Below the pieces are notes generated by a model that saw only the letters and a list, made by a program, of their open reading frames with translations, was not told the origin of the DNA and did not search any database. The position numbers and the translations under genes are program-made. DNA of 20,916 bases from Candidatus Aminicenantota bacterium (GTDB lineage Bacteria > Acidobacteriota > Aminicenantia > UBA2199). Shown here one piece after another: positions 6,709-13,645 of the stretch. Each line of letters begins with the position of its first letter. Position 1 is the stretch's first letter. The DNA is taken from positions 1 to 20,916 of the forward strand of contig JAHELQ010000024.1 in the NCBI GenBank assembly GCA_024644125.1, in the 5' to 3' direction.

Positions 6709-8232
6709 ATGACTTCCACAGTACTGTTTAAGTCAGAGGGGAGAAACTATTATTTGCATAGTGGATTCAATAACCGCTTCTTATTATGTCATCCCTTGAT
6801 TCATCATTTCGCCGATCTGACTCGTATCGGAGGCGATCCTGCCCAATGGATCGATCAAATAGATGGAGCCGGTATATACCTTGGCGATCTGGGACCATTT
6901 TCCAGGGCCCAGGTTGAATATTATTTCGGGAAGTTTTTGTTTTTAAAAGAAAACCATTATTTCGAAGATGTCGATATAAAAAAGAAATTGAGCGACAGAT
7001 TATCTGCGCAATCCGTAAAGACAACACTTGCCAATTGCCGGCAATTGACGTTCGAGGTAACGGATTTATGCAATCTTGATTGCTCCTATTGCGCGTATGG
7101 GAAGTTTTATAACGATTATGACAGGAGGGAGGGGAAAAATTTACCGATACCTGTAGCCGAGTGCATATTGGATTATCTCCTTGAATTATGGAATTCGCCT
7201 CTGAATCATTCTCATCAAAAAACCATATATATCAGTTTTTATGGCGGGGAGCCACTTTTAAATTTTAGTTTTATCGAGAGAATCACCTATTATGTAAAAA
7301 CTCTGAAACTAATGCACAATAGTGTCAGGTTTTCCATGACCACGAATGGCCTTTTGCTGAATAAGCACATGGACTTTTTGGTGGAGCATGATTTTCAATT
7401 ATTAGTCAGTCTGGATGGGGATGAAGTCCACAATAGCTATCGGATCATGAAAAATGGGCGCCCCTCTTTCCCCTTTATCATGTCCAATTTACTCGAGTTA
7501 AGAGAAAAATATCCCATTTATTTTAACAAGAATGTACGTTTCAACGCAGTGCTTCATAATCGCAACTCTCTTTCCGCGATCTTCCGGTATTTCAAAGGGA
7601 AATTCAATAAGAGCCCGAATGTCTCCGAGGTCAATCCGTATGGGATAGATCCCGCTCAGAAGGCTGCTTTTCGAGAGACCTACCGCAATATGAACGAGAG
7701 TCTCAACCAGGAAGAGGAGTACTATAAAGACGAAAACAGGAATAGTTTTCTCATGCCGAGACCTCGGGACGTTATCGAAGTTATCAGGAGATATAGCGGC
7801 GTTGTGTTCAGGAAATACGATGAATTATTGGCATGCGCGCATGAACGTAGCTTCGTTCCCACAGGAACCTGTATCCCGTTTTCCAGGATGCTGTTCGTCA
7901 CTGTAAACGGGAAGATTTTGCCCTGCGAGCGGATTGGGCATCAATTCAGTCTTGGGCGTGTTTCGCTGGACGGAGTTGAATTGGATTTTCACCAAATCGC
8001 AAAAACGTATAACAGGTATTTCGAATCGTTATCCTCCCAGTGCCACCTATGTCACAATACCGAAGCCTGCATCCAGTGCCTGTTCAATTTACCGATCAAT
8101 GACCCCCATCCAAAGTGTTTCGGTTTTAAAAACCATAAAGATATCGCACAATATTTTTCCAGCGTTATGACCTACATGGAGGAGCACCCCGAGGTATTCT
8201 TCAATGTGTTGGAGGAGATGTCTTTTGGCTAA
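6709..8232 (+). CDS. Radical SAM/SPASM peptide maturase (GG-Bacteroidales type)
   Basis: 507 residues. The N-terminal domain (about 1-105) probably recognises the precursor leader. The radical SAM core follows, with the [4Fe-4S] cluster motif C121-NLD-C125-SY-C128, GGEP at 179-182 and a MTTNG strand at 210-214. The C-terminal SPASM domain supplies ligands for auxiliary iron-sulfur clusters: Cys388, Cys406 (in GKILPCERIG), Cys445, Cys448, Cys454, Cys457 and Cys470. The CERIG and C-x-L-C-x(5)-C-x-x-C spacing is the pattern I associate with the TIGR04148-like maturases acting on GG-Bacteroidales precursors. The enzyme would cleave S-adenosylmethionine reductively and modify the precursor, by thioether or another C-linked crosslink; which one cannot be read from sequence. 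It starts 110 bases after the precursor and overlaps the next gene by eight bases, so the two proteins are probably made together. Confidence 0.92.
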   Translation: MTSTVLFKSEGRNYYLHSGFNNRFLLCHPLIHHFADLTRIGGDPAQWIDQIDGAGIYLGDLGPFSRAQVEYYFGKFLFLKENHYFEDVDIKKKLSDRLSAQSVKTTLANCRQLTFEVTDLCNLDCSYCAYGKFYNDYDRREGKNLPIPVAECILDYLLELWNSPLNHSHQKTIYISFYGGEPLLNFSFIERITYYVKTLKLMHNSVRFSMTTNGLLLNKHMDFLVEHDFQLLVSLDGDEVHNSYRIMKNGRPSFPFIMSNLLELREKYPIYFNKNVRFNAVLHNRNSLSAIFRYFKGKFNKSPNVSEVNPYGIDPAQKAAFRETYRNMNESLNQEEEYYKDENRNSFLMPRPRDVIEVIRRYSGVVFRKYDELLACAHERSFVPTGTCIPFSRMLFVTVNGKILPCERIGHQFSLGRVSLDGVELDFHQIAKTYNRYFESLSSQCHLCHNTEACIQCLFNLPINDPHPKCFGFKNHKDIAQYFSSVMTYMEEHPEVFFNVLEEMSFG

Positions 8233-9496
8233 GGCTTACTGGTTTTATCTTGAGCCGTTTGTTTTTAGTATTGTAAAAGGTAAGAATCAGGTAGCGCTCT
8301 ACAATACCCACAGCGGAGATTTTTTGGAGTATAGCGATGCACCGGATATCATACGCCTGGTGAAGCGGCTGGCTGCCCGTGAAAATCTTTATGTCGTGCC
8401 GTTATCGGAATCCATGCTGGCAAAACCTGAGATTAACGCTTTTATCAAAAAAGTAAGGGAACGTTTTATGGGAGATCTTCTGGATCAGCGTCATTTCCCT
8501 CATCGGCCGGTTCAGATGATGCCCTTTCTCAATATCGAAAAGGATGCGGAGAAATTTAAAAAAGATGCCCCGGAGCGCGTAGGGGAGGACTTGATGACGT
8601 ATGTGAGCGAGATCTCCCTCTACCTGACCAATCGTTGCCTAATAAATTGCACAGAATGCCATGGTGCATACCGGCAATTCCTTCATTGCACAAGAATCCC
8701 GGATAAGAGGGTTGTCCATCTACCCCTCGATGCGGTCGAAAACATTTTCAAGGAATCCACCGGTACCTCTTTATGTCGATTTAACTTACTGGGGGGGGAT
8801 ATTCTGGAATATCCCCACCTAGAGGAACTCATTCCACGGCTTCAGGATATTAAGCCGTTAAAGTCTGTTTATTTTCATTATAAAAGTATTTCCAATAATC
8901 ATGAACAATTGCGAGCGGTGCGCCTGCCTAAAGATTCTTCTGAGATCAATGTCCTGGTTCATTTTCCCATTGATCAACGCCGTTTGAGGTTATGCCAGGA
9001 GTACTTAAACCCACTTGGCCTGGAAACCACGTTCTTTTTTCCGGTAAAAAACGAACTGGAGTTCGAAACGGCTATGGAAGCTGATATTGGAGCGAGGGGT
9101 AGCAATAAACGACTGCTGCCTTTTTATGATGGAACCAATCTGGAGTTCTTTGAAAAGAATGTCTTTTTAACACGGGAAATTATTTTGGAGGCGAAGCCTT
9201 CCCTACAGGATATTTTTTCCCGGCAGGCAATCAATGGGAATAATTTTGGGAAATTGATTGTGTTCCCCGACGGCGGAATTTATTCAAATGTCAACTTTCC
9301 AGCTCTGGGCAATATCAATCGCATCTCCCTTTATGATGCAGTCTATAAAGAGATGCTTCAGGGAAAAGGTTGGCGTTTATCGAGACGTAGGGTCAAACCA
9401 TGCAGCCGTTGCGTATTTGAAGCGCTCTGCCCGCCTCTATCCAATTATGAGTTGGCCATCGGGCGTAACAATCTGTGCGACATCTGGCGAGGATGA
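8225..9496 (+). CDS. Second radical-SAM-like/SPASM-like partner protein of the RiPP system
   Basis: 423 residues from TTG 8225, chosen because GGAGGAG at 8211-8217 sits at ideal spacing; an ATG at 8204 in the same frame lies upstream of that site and adds seven unlikely residues. The N-terminus (AYWFYLEPFVF, then LYNTHSGDF) and the C-terminus (Cys393, Cys396, Cys402 in CPPLSNYE, Cys418) match the companion protein called 'pseudo-rSAM, GG-Bacteroidales' as I recall it. In that family the radical SAM cluster motif is described as lost. Here C138-LIN-C142-TE-C145 has intact CxxxCxxC spacing, though Glu replaces the usual aromatic residue before the last Cys. A further Cys155 follows, and LLGGD resembles the GGE motif. 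It could be a true radical SAM enzyme or a cluster-binding scaffold for the maturase. Confidence 0.88.
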   Translation: MAKAYWFYLEPFVFSIVKGKNQVALYNTHSGDFLEYSDAPDIIRLVKRLAARENLYVVPLSESMLAKPEINAFIKKVRERFMGDLLDQRHFPHRPVQMMPFLNIEKDAEKFKKDAPERVGEDLMTYVSEISLYLTNRCLINCTECHGAYRQFLHCTRIPDKRVVHLPLDAVENIFKESTGTSLCRFNLLGGDILEYPHLEELIPRLQDIKPLKSVYFHYKSISNNHEQLRAVRLPKDSSEINVLVHFPIDQRRLRLCQEYLNPLGLETTFFFPVKNELEFETAMEADIGARGSNKRLLPFYDGTNLEFFEKNVFLTREIILEAKPSLQDIFSRQAINGNNFGKLIVFPDGGIYSNVNFPALGNINRISLYDAVYKEMLQGKGWRLSRRRVKPCSRCVFEALCPPLSNYELAIGRNNLCDIWRG

Positions 9497-9503
9497 GATG
9501 TTG

Positions 9504-9530
9504 TTTCCCGGGACGTAGTATCCCGGGAAA
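9504..9530. terminator. Perfect 10-bp inverted repeat between convergent genes
   Basis: TTTCCCGGGA (9504-9513) and TCCCGGGAAA (9521-9530) form a perfect ten-pair stem with a seven-base loop. It starts eight bases after the RiPP operon stop and lies 23 bases before the stop of the convergent beta-barrel gene. No T-run follows on the plus strand, so it is an atypical terminator. A bidirectional transcription barrier or mRNA 3'-end stabiliser is the likeliest role. Confidence 0.6.
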
Positions 9531-9552
9531 AAGAGTCCGGCAAATTGGAGTG

Positions 9553-10224
9553 TTACCAGATAAAGAAATGGATGCCAAAATTAAAGGACAAACCGCTCAT
9601 ATCCAGTTTGTCGAAATCCTGGAACAAGTCTGAGAGTTCATCCTTCAGATACAGGTATTTGCCTTCAAACGAAAGCCCTGTGGTTTTCCCGATTCGTACT
9701 ACAAATCCTGCTTTAGCGTTGAAGCCCAATGCCACTCTCGATGTGTCGGCAAATCCCTGATCCACCGTACCTTCGATGGTGTCGATAAACCATCCCCATT
9801 GTTCGTATTTCCAGAAATAGACCCCGGGGCCCGCTGAAATATAGGGATAGATTGCTTTGCGAATTCCCAGAGGGTAGAGTTTGATATTCAATTCAAGCGA
9901 GGTAATCCGCAATGATAGGTTTTGTTCGATAGGACTATCGTCTTCGAAAACAAATTCCCGGTAGGCGGTAAAAATTTCTTGTTTGTAAACCCCTCCCTCG
10001 ATTCCCAGGGCAATTACCTTGTTTATAAATTGTTCATACTCTGCAGAATAATAGATGTCAACCATATCGGCTTTACTGAACGCCAAATTGCTCTGGTTAA
10101 TGTCCCAGAGATCAGACTCCATGGAGGGAATAAACACTCCGGCTCTGATGTTGACGCTCTGGGATCCGAGAGGCATCAAGCCTGCGGCTGCAATCAATAC
10201 TATCAATAAAGTAATTTTTTTCAT
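9553..10224 (-). CDS. Putative outer-membrane beta-barrel protein
   Basis: 223 residues with a classical signal peptide (MKK then a hydrophobic stretch to about residue 19, cleavage near the SQS). The mature part consists of alternating polar/hydrophobic strands rich in Tyr, Phe and Gly (for example YPYISAGPGVYFW, LGFNAKAGFVVRIG, LSFNFGIHFFIW) and ends in an aromatic residue, as proteins assembled by the BAM machinery do. The length suits an 8-stranded barrel of the general OmpW/OmpX-like kind, but I cannot name the family. AGGAGG (plus-strand 10230-10235) lies five bases from the ATG. It is 121 bases downstream of the thioredoxin gene on the same strand, so it may share that operon or have its own promoter. 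It converges on the RiPP operon. Confidence 0.8.
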   Translation of the reverse strand: MKKITLLIVLIAAAGLMPLGSQSVNIRAGVFIPSMESDLWDINQSNLAFSKADMVDIYYSAEYEQFINKVIALGIEGGVYKQEIFTAYREFVFEDDSPIEQNLSLRITSLELNIKLYPLGIRKAIYPYISAGPGVYFWKYEQWGWFIDTIEGTVDQGFADTSRVALGFNAKAGFVVRIGKTTGLSFEGKYLYLKDELSDLFQDFDKLDMSGLSFNFGIHFFIW

Positions 10225-10345
10225 TTTTTCCTCCTGAAATACATTTTTAGCAAATTAGATGCCACTCATACCGCGGCATTCGCTAACTTTTGTGTACCTT
10301 TTTAGAGACACCCATGACCTTCCAGGGGAGAGGCGACATTCGGCC

Positions 10346-10654
10346 TCAACCTTTTATAGACGCGATAATTTTGTCTTTTTTGGGAACTGAGTTGAACCGT
10401 GCAGTTTCCTTCCCATTTTTTAAAATAATTATCGTCGGTACACCGAGAACAAAATATTTTTGCGCAATGCTCGGCTCCTCAGCGACATTGATTTCATAGG
10501 CGGCAATGGCCATTTCGGATAATTCGCCTAGAATCTCTTCCAGCAAGGGGGGTACTTTTTTGCAAGGGGCGCACCCGGGGGAGCTAAAATCCAGAACCAC
10601 TGTTTCGTTTGCCTCCAAAATGTTGTCCAGGTCAGTTGCTTTAATTTTATCCAT
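10346..10654 (-). CDS. Small thioredoxin-like protein
   Basis: 102 residues, close to the length of a bare thioredoxin domain. The redox motif is C28-AP-C31 in SSPGCAPCKK, without the usual Trp before the first Cys, and the cis-proline is Pro73 in GVPTIII. No signal peptide is visible, so it is probably cytoplasmic and would act as a disulfide reductant. Its ATG overlaps the stop of the upstream TlpA-like gene by one base (TAATG), which indicates translational coupling and shared regulation. The CAPC active site suggests a redox potential different from CGPC thioredoxins, but this cannot be judged from sequence alone. Confidence 0.9.
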   Translation of the reverse strand: MDKIKATDLDNILEANETVVLDFSSPGCAPCKKVPPLLEEILGELSEMAIAAYEINVAEEPSIAQKYFVLGVPTIIILKNGKETARFNSVPKKDKIIASIKG

Positions 10655-11838
10655 TATTCACCTTCTAAAAGTTTTTTAATCTTGTCTCTAATAAATTGGG
10701 GGCTTCCGGCGCCTACCTTGATGTGGTCTATTTTACCCTGTCTATCGATAAAAATCATCGTAGGGATGCCATTGATGCGGTAGGTTTCAAATTCAGGCCC
10801 TTCATGGGAAATCGCCACCGGGTAGTTTATCATGTGGCGTTTGACAAACTTTTGGGTGAGTTCCTTTTCCTCTTTCATATCCACTTTACCTTTATTTTCC
10901 AATTCATCCTGGTATATTCCGTAGAGCTTGGTAAAGCCGATTATTTCCAATCCTTTGGATTTATTCCGGGAATATTCGTCAACCAGTACCGGAATCACAG
11001 AGCGGCAGGGTCCGCACCATGTGGCCCAAAAATCGATAACCACTACTTTTCCCTTCAGTTGGTCCAACGATAGGGGCGTGGAATTGAGCCACATGTCCGC
11101 CTTGATTGCCGGAGCAAGTTTACCTATGAATTCGATTTGCGCCAATTCAGATTCGATGGATTCTTTTTGGCGTGGATCGGTGGTGAGCGCGAGGGCCTTT
11201 TTCATCAATTCTGCGGATTTTGCGAAATCCTGCTTTTCTTTGGCCAATAACGACAGGCTGAGTAAAACCTGGGGTTTGTACATAGAAAATTCTTCAGGCA
11301 TCTCGGAGCTATCCAGGAACTTCCTGGCATATTCCTCGCGGGATGTAGGGTCTGGGGACATCAATGCAAAATAAAGGTATGCCGTAAATAGATCATCCTT
11401 GTTCTTGATCTGCGATTCGATGGGTTTGAACGCTTTTAGGGCTTCGGGAACATTGCGACTGGAAAAGAGAATCAAAACCTTAATCATTTTGGCTTCTGCT
11501 ACCCACCGGGAGTTCGCCTCGATGATAGGCGAGATCAGTTTTTCCGTGTCTTCGAATTTCCCCAGGTTCAGGAAAACCCGGGCTCTAATCAAATCAGCCT
11601 CTTCATTTCCCTCTATTTTTTCGTATTTTTTCAGCAGTTCTTCCAGTTTTTGATTTTTTTCTTTCTGCAGGTTCATATATTCCTGACGGTCGGCTGTTTT
11701 TATTTTTTCATTAAAATTTTTCTGAATCTGCAGGAACGCATCGGACAATTCCTTTACCTCTTTTTTTTTCGCTTGGTCCTGACATGAAACAAAAAAAAAC
11801 ATGGCTATCAGTATGAGAATTAATCCTTTCCTGATCAT
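10654..11838 (-). CDS. TlpA-family thiol-disulfide redox lipoprotein with helical-repeat N-terminal region
   Basis: 394 residues. A lipoprotein signal peptide ends in FVSC (Cys19), so the protein should be anchored to a membrane on the periplasmic side. Residues about 25-240 are helical and resemble TPR-like repeats (for example RARVFLNLGKFEDTEKLISP and ELMKKALALTTDP). The C-terminal TlpA/AhpC-TSA-type thioredoxin domain (about 240-394) carries FWATWCGPC (active site 274-278) and the cis-proline Pro359 in GIPTMIFID. It would reduce or rearrange disulfides of exported proteins. A GGAGG site precedes the ATG, and a good promoter lies upstream. It is followed by the overlapping thioredoxin gene. 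The substrate is unknown; the neighbouring Cys-rich RiPP is a possibility supported only by proximity. Confidence 0.9.
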   Translation of the reverse strand: MIRKGLILILIAMFFFVSCQDQAKKKEVKELSDAFLQIQKNFNEKIKTADRQEYMNLQKEKNQKLEELLKKYEKIEGNEEADLIRARVFLNLGKFEDTEKLISPIIEANSRWVAEAKMIKVLILFSSRNVPEALKAFKPIESQIKNKDDLFTAYLYFALMSPDPTSREEYARKFLDSSEMPEEFSMYKPQVLLSLSLLAKEKQDFAKSAELMKKALALTTDPRQKESIESELAQIEFIGKLAPAIKADMWLNSTPLSLDQLKGKVVVIDFWATWCGPCRSVIPVLVDEYSRNKSKGLEIIGFTKLYGIYQDELENKGKVDMKEEKELTQKFVKRHMINYPVAISHEGPEFETYRINGIPTMIFIDRQGKIDHIKVGAGSPQFIRDKIKKLLEGE

Positions 11839-11855
11839 ATTACCTCCCAGTTTAA

Positions 11856-11876
11856 GTTATTAATTAACGTAATAAC
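11856..11876 (-). promoter_or_regulatory. Palindrome in the leader of the TlpA-like operon
   Basis: GTTATTA (11856-11862) and TAATAAC (11870-11876) are perfect inverted arms around seven bases. They lie between the predicted transcription start and the ribosome-binding site of the redox operon. A position just downstream of a promoter would suit a repressor operator, but AT-rich DNA gives such matches by chance fairly often. Confidence 0.3.
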
Positions 11877-11904
11877 ATTTTATCACAATTATCCGTTCAA
11901 ATCA

Positions 11905-11932
11905 ATTATAACATCTTTTTCCGATTTAACAA
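11905..11932 (-). promoter_or_regulatory. Sigma-70-like promoter of the TlpA/thioredoxin operon
   Basis: Read on the minus strand, TTGTTA (11932-11927, four of six) is followed after 16 bases by a perfect TATAAT (11910-11905). Transcription would begin near 11898, about 60 bases before the TlpA-like ATG at 11838. It lies between the lipid kinase and the redox operon and would give the latter independent expression. Confidence 0.6.
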
Positions 11933-11979
11933 CTCATTTGTGCTGGAGGTTTCTGTACTGTCGAGAGCGACTACGGGAA

Positions 11980-12924
11980 TTAAATTCTAAAATTCAGCGC
12001 GCGGCTGATGCAACGAAATTCCGCAGGCAATGGTAACCCCAGCTCACCGTCGTATTCAATATTCACCGTTTCTTTGGAGGTAACAAGGATTTTTTTTACT
12101 TTTCGGATCAGTACTTTTTTACTTTTGTGTATGGTTCCGCTATAGAGTCGGGGTGATTGGCAAATGATTTCTGGCTTACTCATGTGATCCACCAATACCA
12201 GATCAAGGTATCCGTCATCTGGTTGCGCTTCTGGAGCGATAACCATTCCTCCGCCAAAAATGCTTCCGTTGGCTACGGCGCCGATAACATAACGGCCGTC
12301 GATTTCTTCCCGGTCGTCAATGACAATGTTTACCTCTTTACTGTGGTATTTTTTTATAGTCTGCAACAACCCAAGGTAATAATGGAGGGGGCCCCGTTTT
12401 GTCGAGGGTGTGGAGGATAACGTATTGATAACCTCGGCTCCCAATCCAAAATCGGCGACATTGATGAAATATTTTTGAATTGAGGTATCGTCTCTTTTAA
12501 ATGTGATTTTCCCTACATCGATTTTTTTGATGGAGGAATTTTTAATCCGTTCGACCGATTTGGCGAAATCGCGGGGTATTTTCATGAACCGGATAAAATC
12601 CGATCCGGTCCCAGAGGGAATAATTCCAAGCGATGCGTCTTTGTTAATTGCCTGTGGATCGAAAGCTCCCGAAGTTTGGTCTGTATGGAAGTAGCCATTT
12701 GTAATTTCGTTGAGGGTTCCGTCTCCGCCGACGCCGATTATGAGGTCGAATCCGTCCTTTAAAAGACTCCTTGCGATTTCCGTTGCCTGTTGAGGCTCTT
12801 CAGTGAAGATGAACTTGAATTCTTTATAATAAAATTTAATCGCTTCTCTGATATGTTCCCAGCGTTGGGCGGTTTTCCCTCGGGCGGAGAAAGGATTGAC
12901 AATCACGTGAACTTTTTGGCTCAT
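11980..12924 (-). CDS. Diacylglycerol/lipid kinase family protein
   Basis: 314 residues from the ATG at 12924, which has GAGG just upstream. A longer frame opening at 13065 would run back through the end of the preceding gene and adds 47 unrelated residues. The catalytic-domain signatures of the DAGK/YegS/BmrU family (COG1597) are present: VNPFSARGKT (9-18), VGGDGTLNE (65-73) and PSGTGSDFIR (103-112). A C-terminal beta-sandwich domain completes the fold. It would phosphorylate diacylglycerol or a related lipid at the inner membrane face using ATP. Its start is 28 bases after the lytic transglycosylase stop, so it is the last gene of the pilT-alaS operon. The exact lipid substrate cannot be told. 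Confidence 0.92.
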   Translation of the reverse strand: MSQKVHVIVNPFSARGKTAQRWEHIREAIKFYYKEFKFIFTEEPQQATEIARSLLKDGFDLIIGVGGDGTLNEITNGYFHTDQTSGAFDPQAINKDASLGIIPSGTGSDFIRFMKIPRDFAKSVERIKNSSIKKIDVGKITFKRDDTSIQKYFINVADFGLGAEVINTLSSTPSTKRGPLHYYLGLLQTIKKYHSKEVNIVIDDREEIDGRYVIGAVANGSIFGGGMVIAPEAQPDDGYLDLVLVDHMSKPEIICQSPRLYSGTIHKSKKVLIRKVKKILVTSKETVNIEYDGELGLPLPAEFRCISRALNFRI

Positions 12925-12952
12925 TTTTTCCTCATATGGTTTGATGGCAGGA

Positions 12953-13645
12953 CTACCGGAAAATCTCCACCTTGCCATTTGGATAGGCTGGAGGTGTGTC
13001 GGAAATGACAGTTCTGCCGTCTGCGGTTTTGTACTTATATATCGTCGTATTACTCCCGGAAGCAAAGTGCTCGCTATAGCGCATTCCCATATACTTCATG
13101 GCCCGCTGGATGTAACCTTTGGTTTCTCTGTAGGGAGGGATTCCTTCATATTTTTTTACCGCTTCTTCTCCGGCATTGTATGCGGCGAGAGTGATAGGAA
13201 TGTTTTTGTTGTATTTCGAATAAAGGTAGCTCAAATGTTTGATGCCGGCGTCGAGGTTCTGGTCGGGATCAAACCGGTTTGTCACGCCATATTGTTTGGC
13301 AGTATCCGGCATCAATTGCATCAAGCCAGCGGCGCCTTTATGTGAAACCGCCTGGGGATTGAAACTGGATTCAGCGCGGATCACCGCTACAATCAGGTCT
13401 TCTCTGAGTTGATGTTTGGTTGCCAGCTTTCGGATTTTTAAAAGATATTGGGTCGGTACTGTGAACGAATTTGCTGTCTCTGTTGATGGAGTGGATTTTT
13501 TTTTACTACGTATCTTGAAGCTTTGGGTTGTCGATCCGGTATTGGTTATGACGATTTTGCCGTTTTCATCTTGTTTGACGACAATATCGGCTGCGAGGCA
13601 GACCGGAACCAATAACATGCATAAGATTGTTCGTTTAAGATGCAT
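12953..13645 (-). CDS. Lytic murein transglycosylase (SLT domain)
   Basis: 230 residues from ATG 13645; a TTG one codon earlier is the alternative. A signal peptide covers about the first 19 residues (cleavage near LAA-D), without a lipobox. The GH23 SLT domain spans about 65-190: catalytic Glu92 in RAESSFNP, then GLMQLMP (107-113) and AAYNAG (154-159). It would cleave glycan strands of peptidoglycan, leaving 1,6-anhydro ends. Flanking it, IVVKQDENGKIVITNT and IYKYKTADGRTVISDTPP are two similar short beta-hairpin motifs (DUF4124-like). The gene overlaps the 3' end of alaS by 11 bases and has no good ribosome-binding site, which implies coupled translation. Confidence 0.93.
   Translation of the reverse strand: MHLKRTILCMLLVPVCLAADIVVKQDENGKIVITNTGSTTQSFKIRSKKKSTPSTETANSFTVPTQYLLKIRKLATKHQLREDLIVAVIRAESSFNPQAVSHKGAAGLMQLMPDTAKQYGVTNRFDPDQNLDAGIKHLSYLYSKYNKNIPITLAAYNAGEEAVKKYEGIPPYRETKGYIQRAMKYMGMRYSEHFASGSNTTIYKYKTADGRTVISDTPPAYPNGKVEIFR

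Noticed and set aside
8204..8224. ATG 8204 as start of the second radical-SAM-like protein
   Set aside because: It lies upstream of the GGAGGAG site, which spaces correctly for TTG 8225; the extra residues do not fit the family N-terminus.
10259..10279. Inverted repeat ATGCC/GGCAT upstream of the beta-barrel gene
   Set aside because: Only five pairs with an 11-base loop and no adjacent T-run; it is compatible with chance.
12925..13065. 47-residue N-terminal extension of the lipid kinase
   Set aside because: It runs back through the end of the lytic transglycosylase gene; ATG 12924 has a ribosome-binding site and the family N-terminus begins there.
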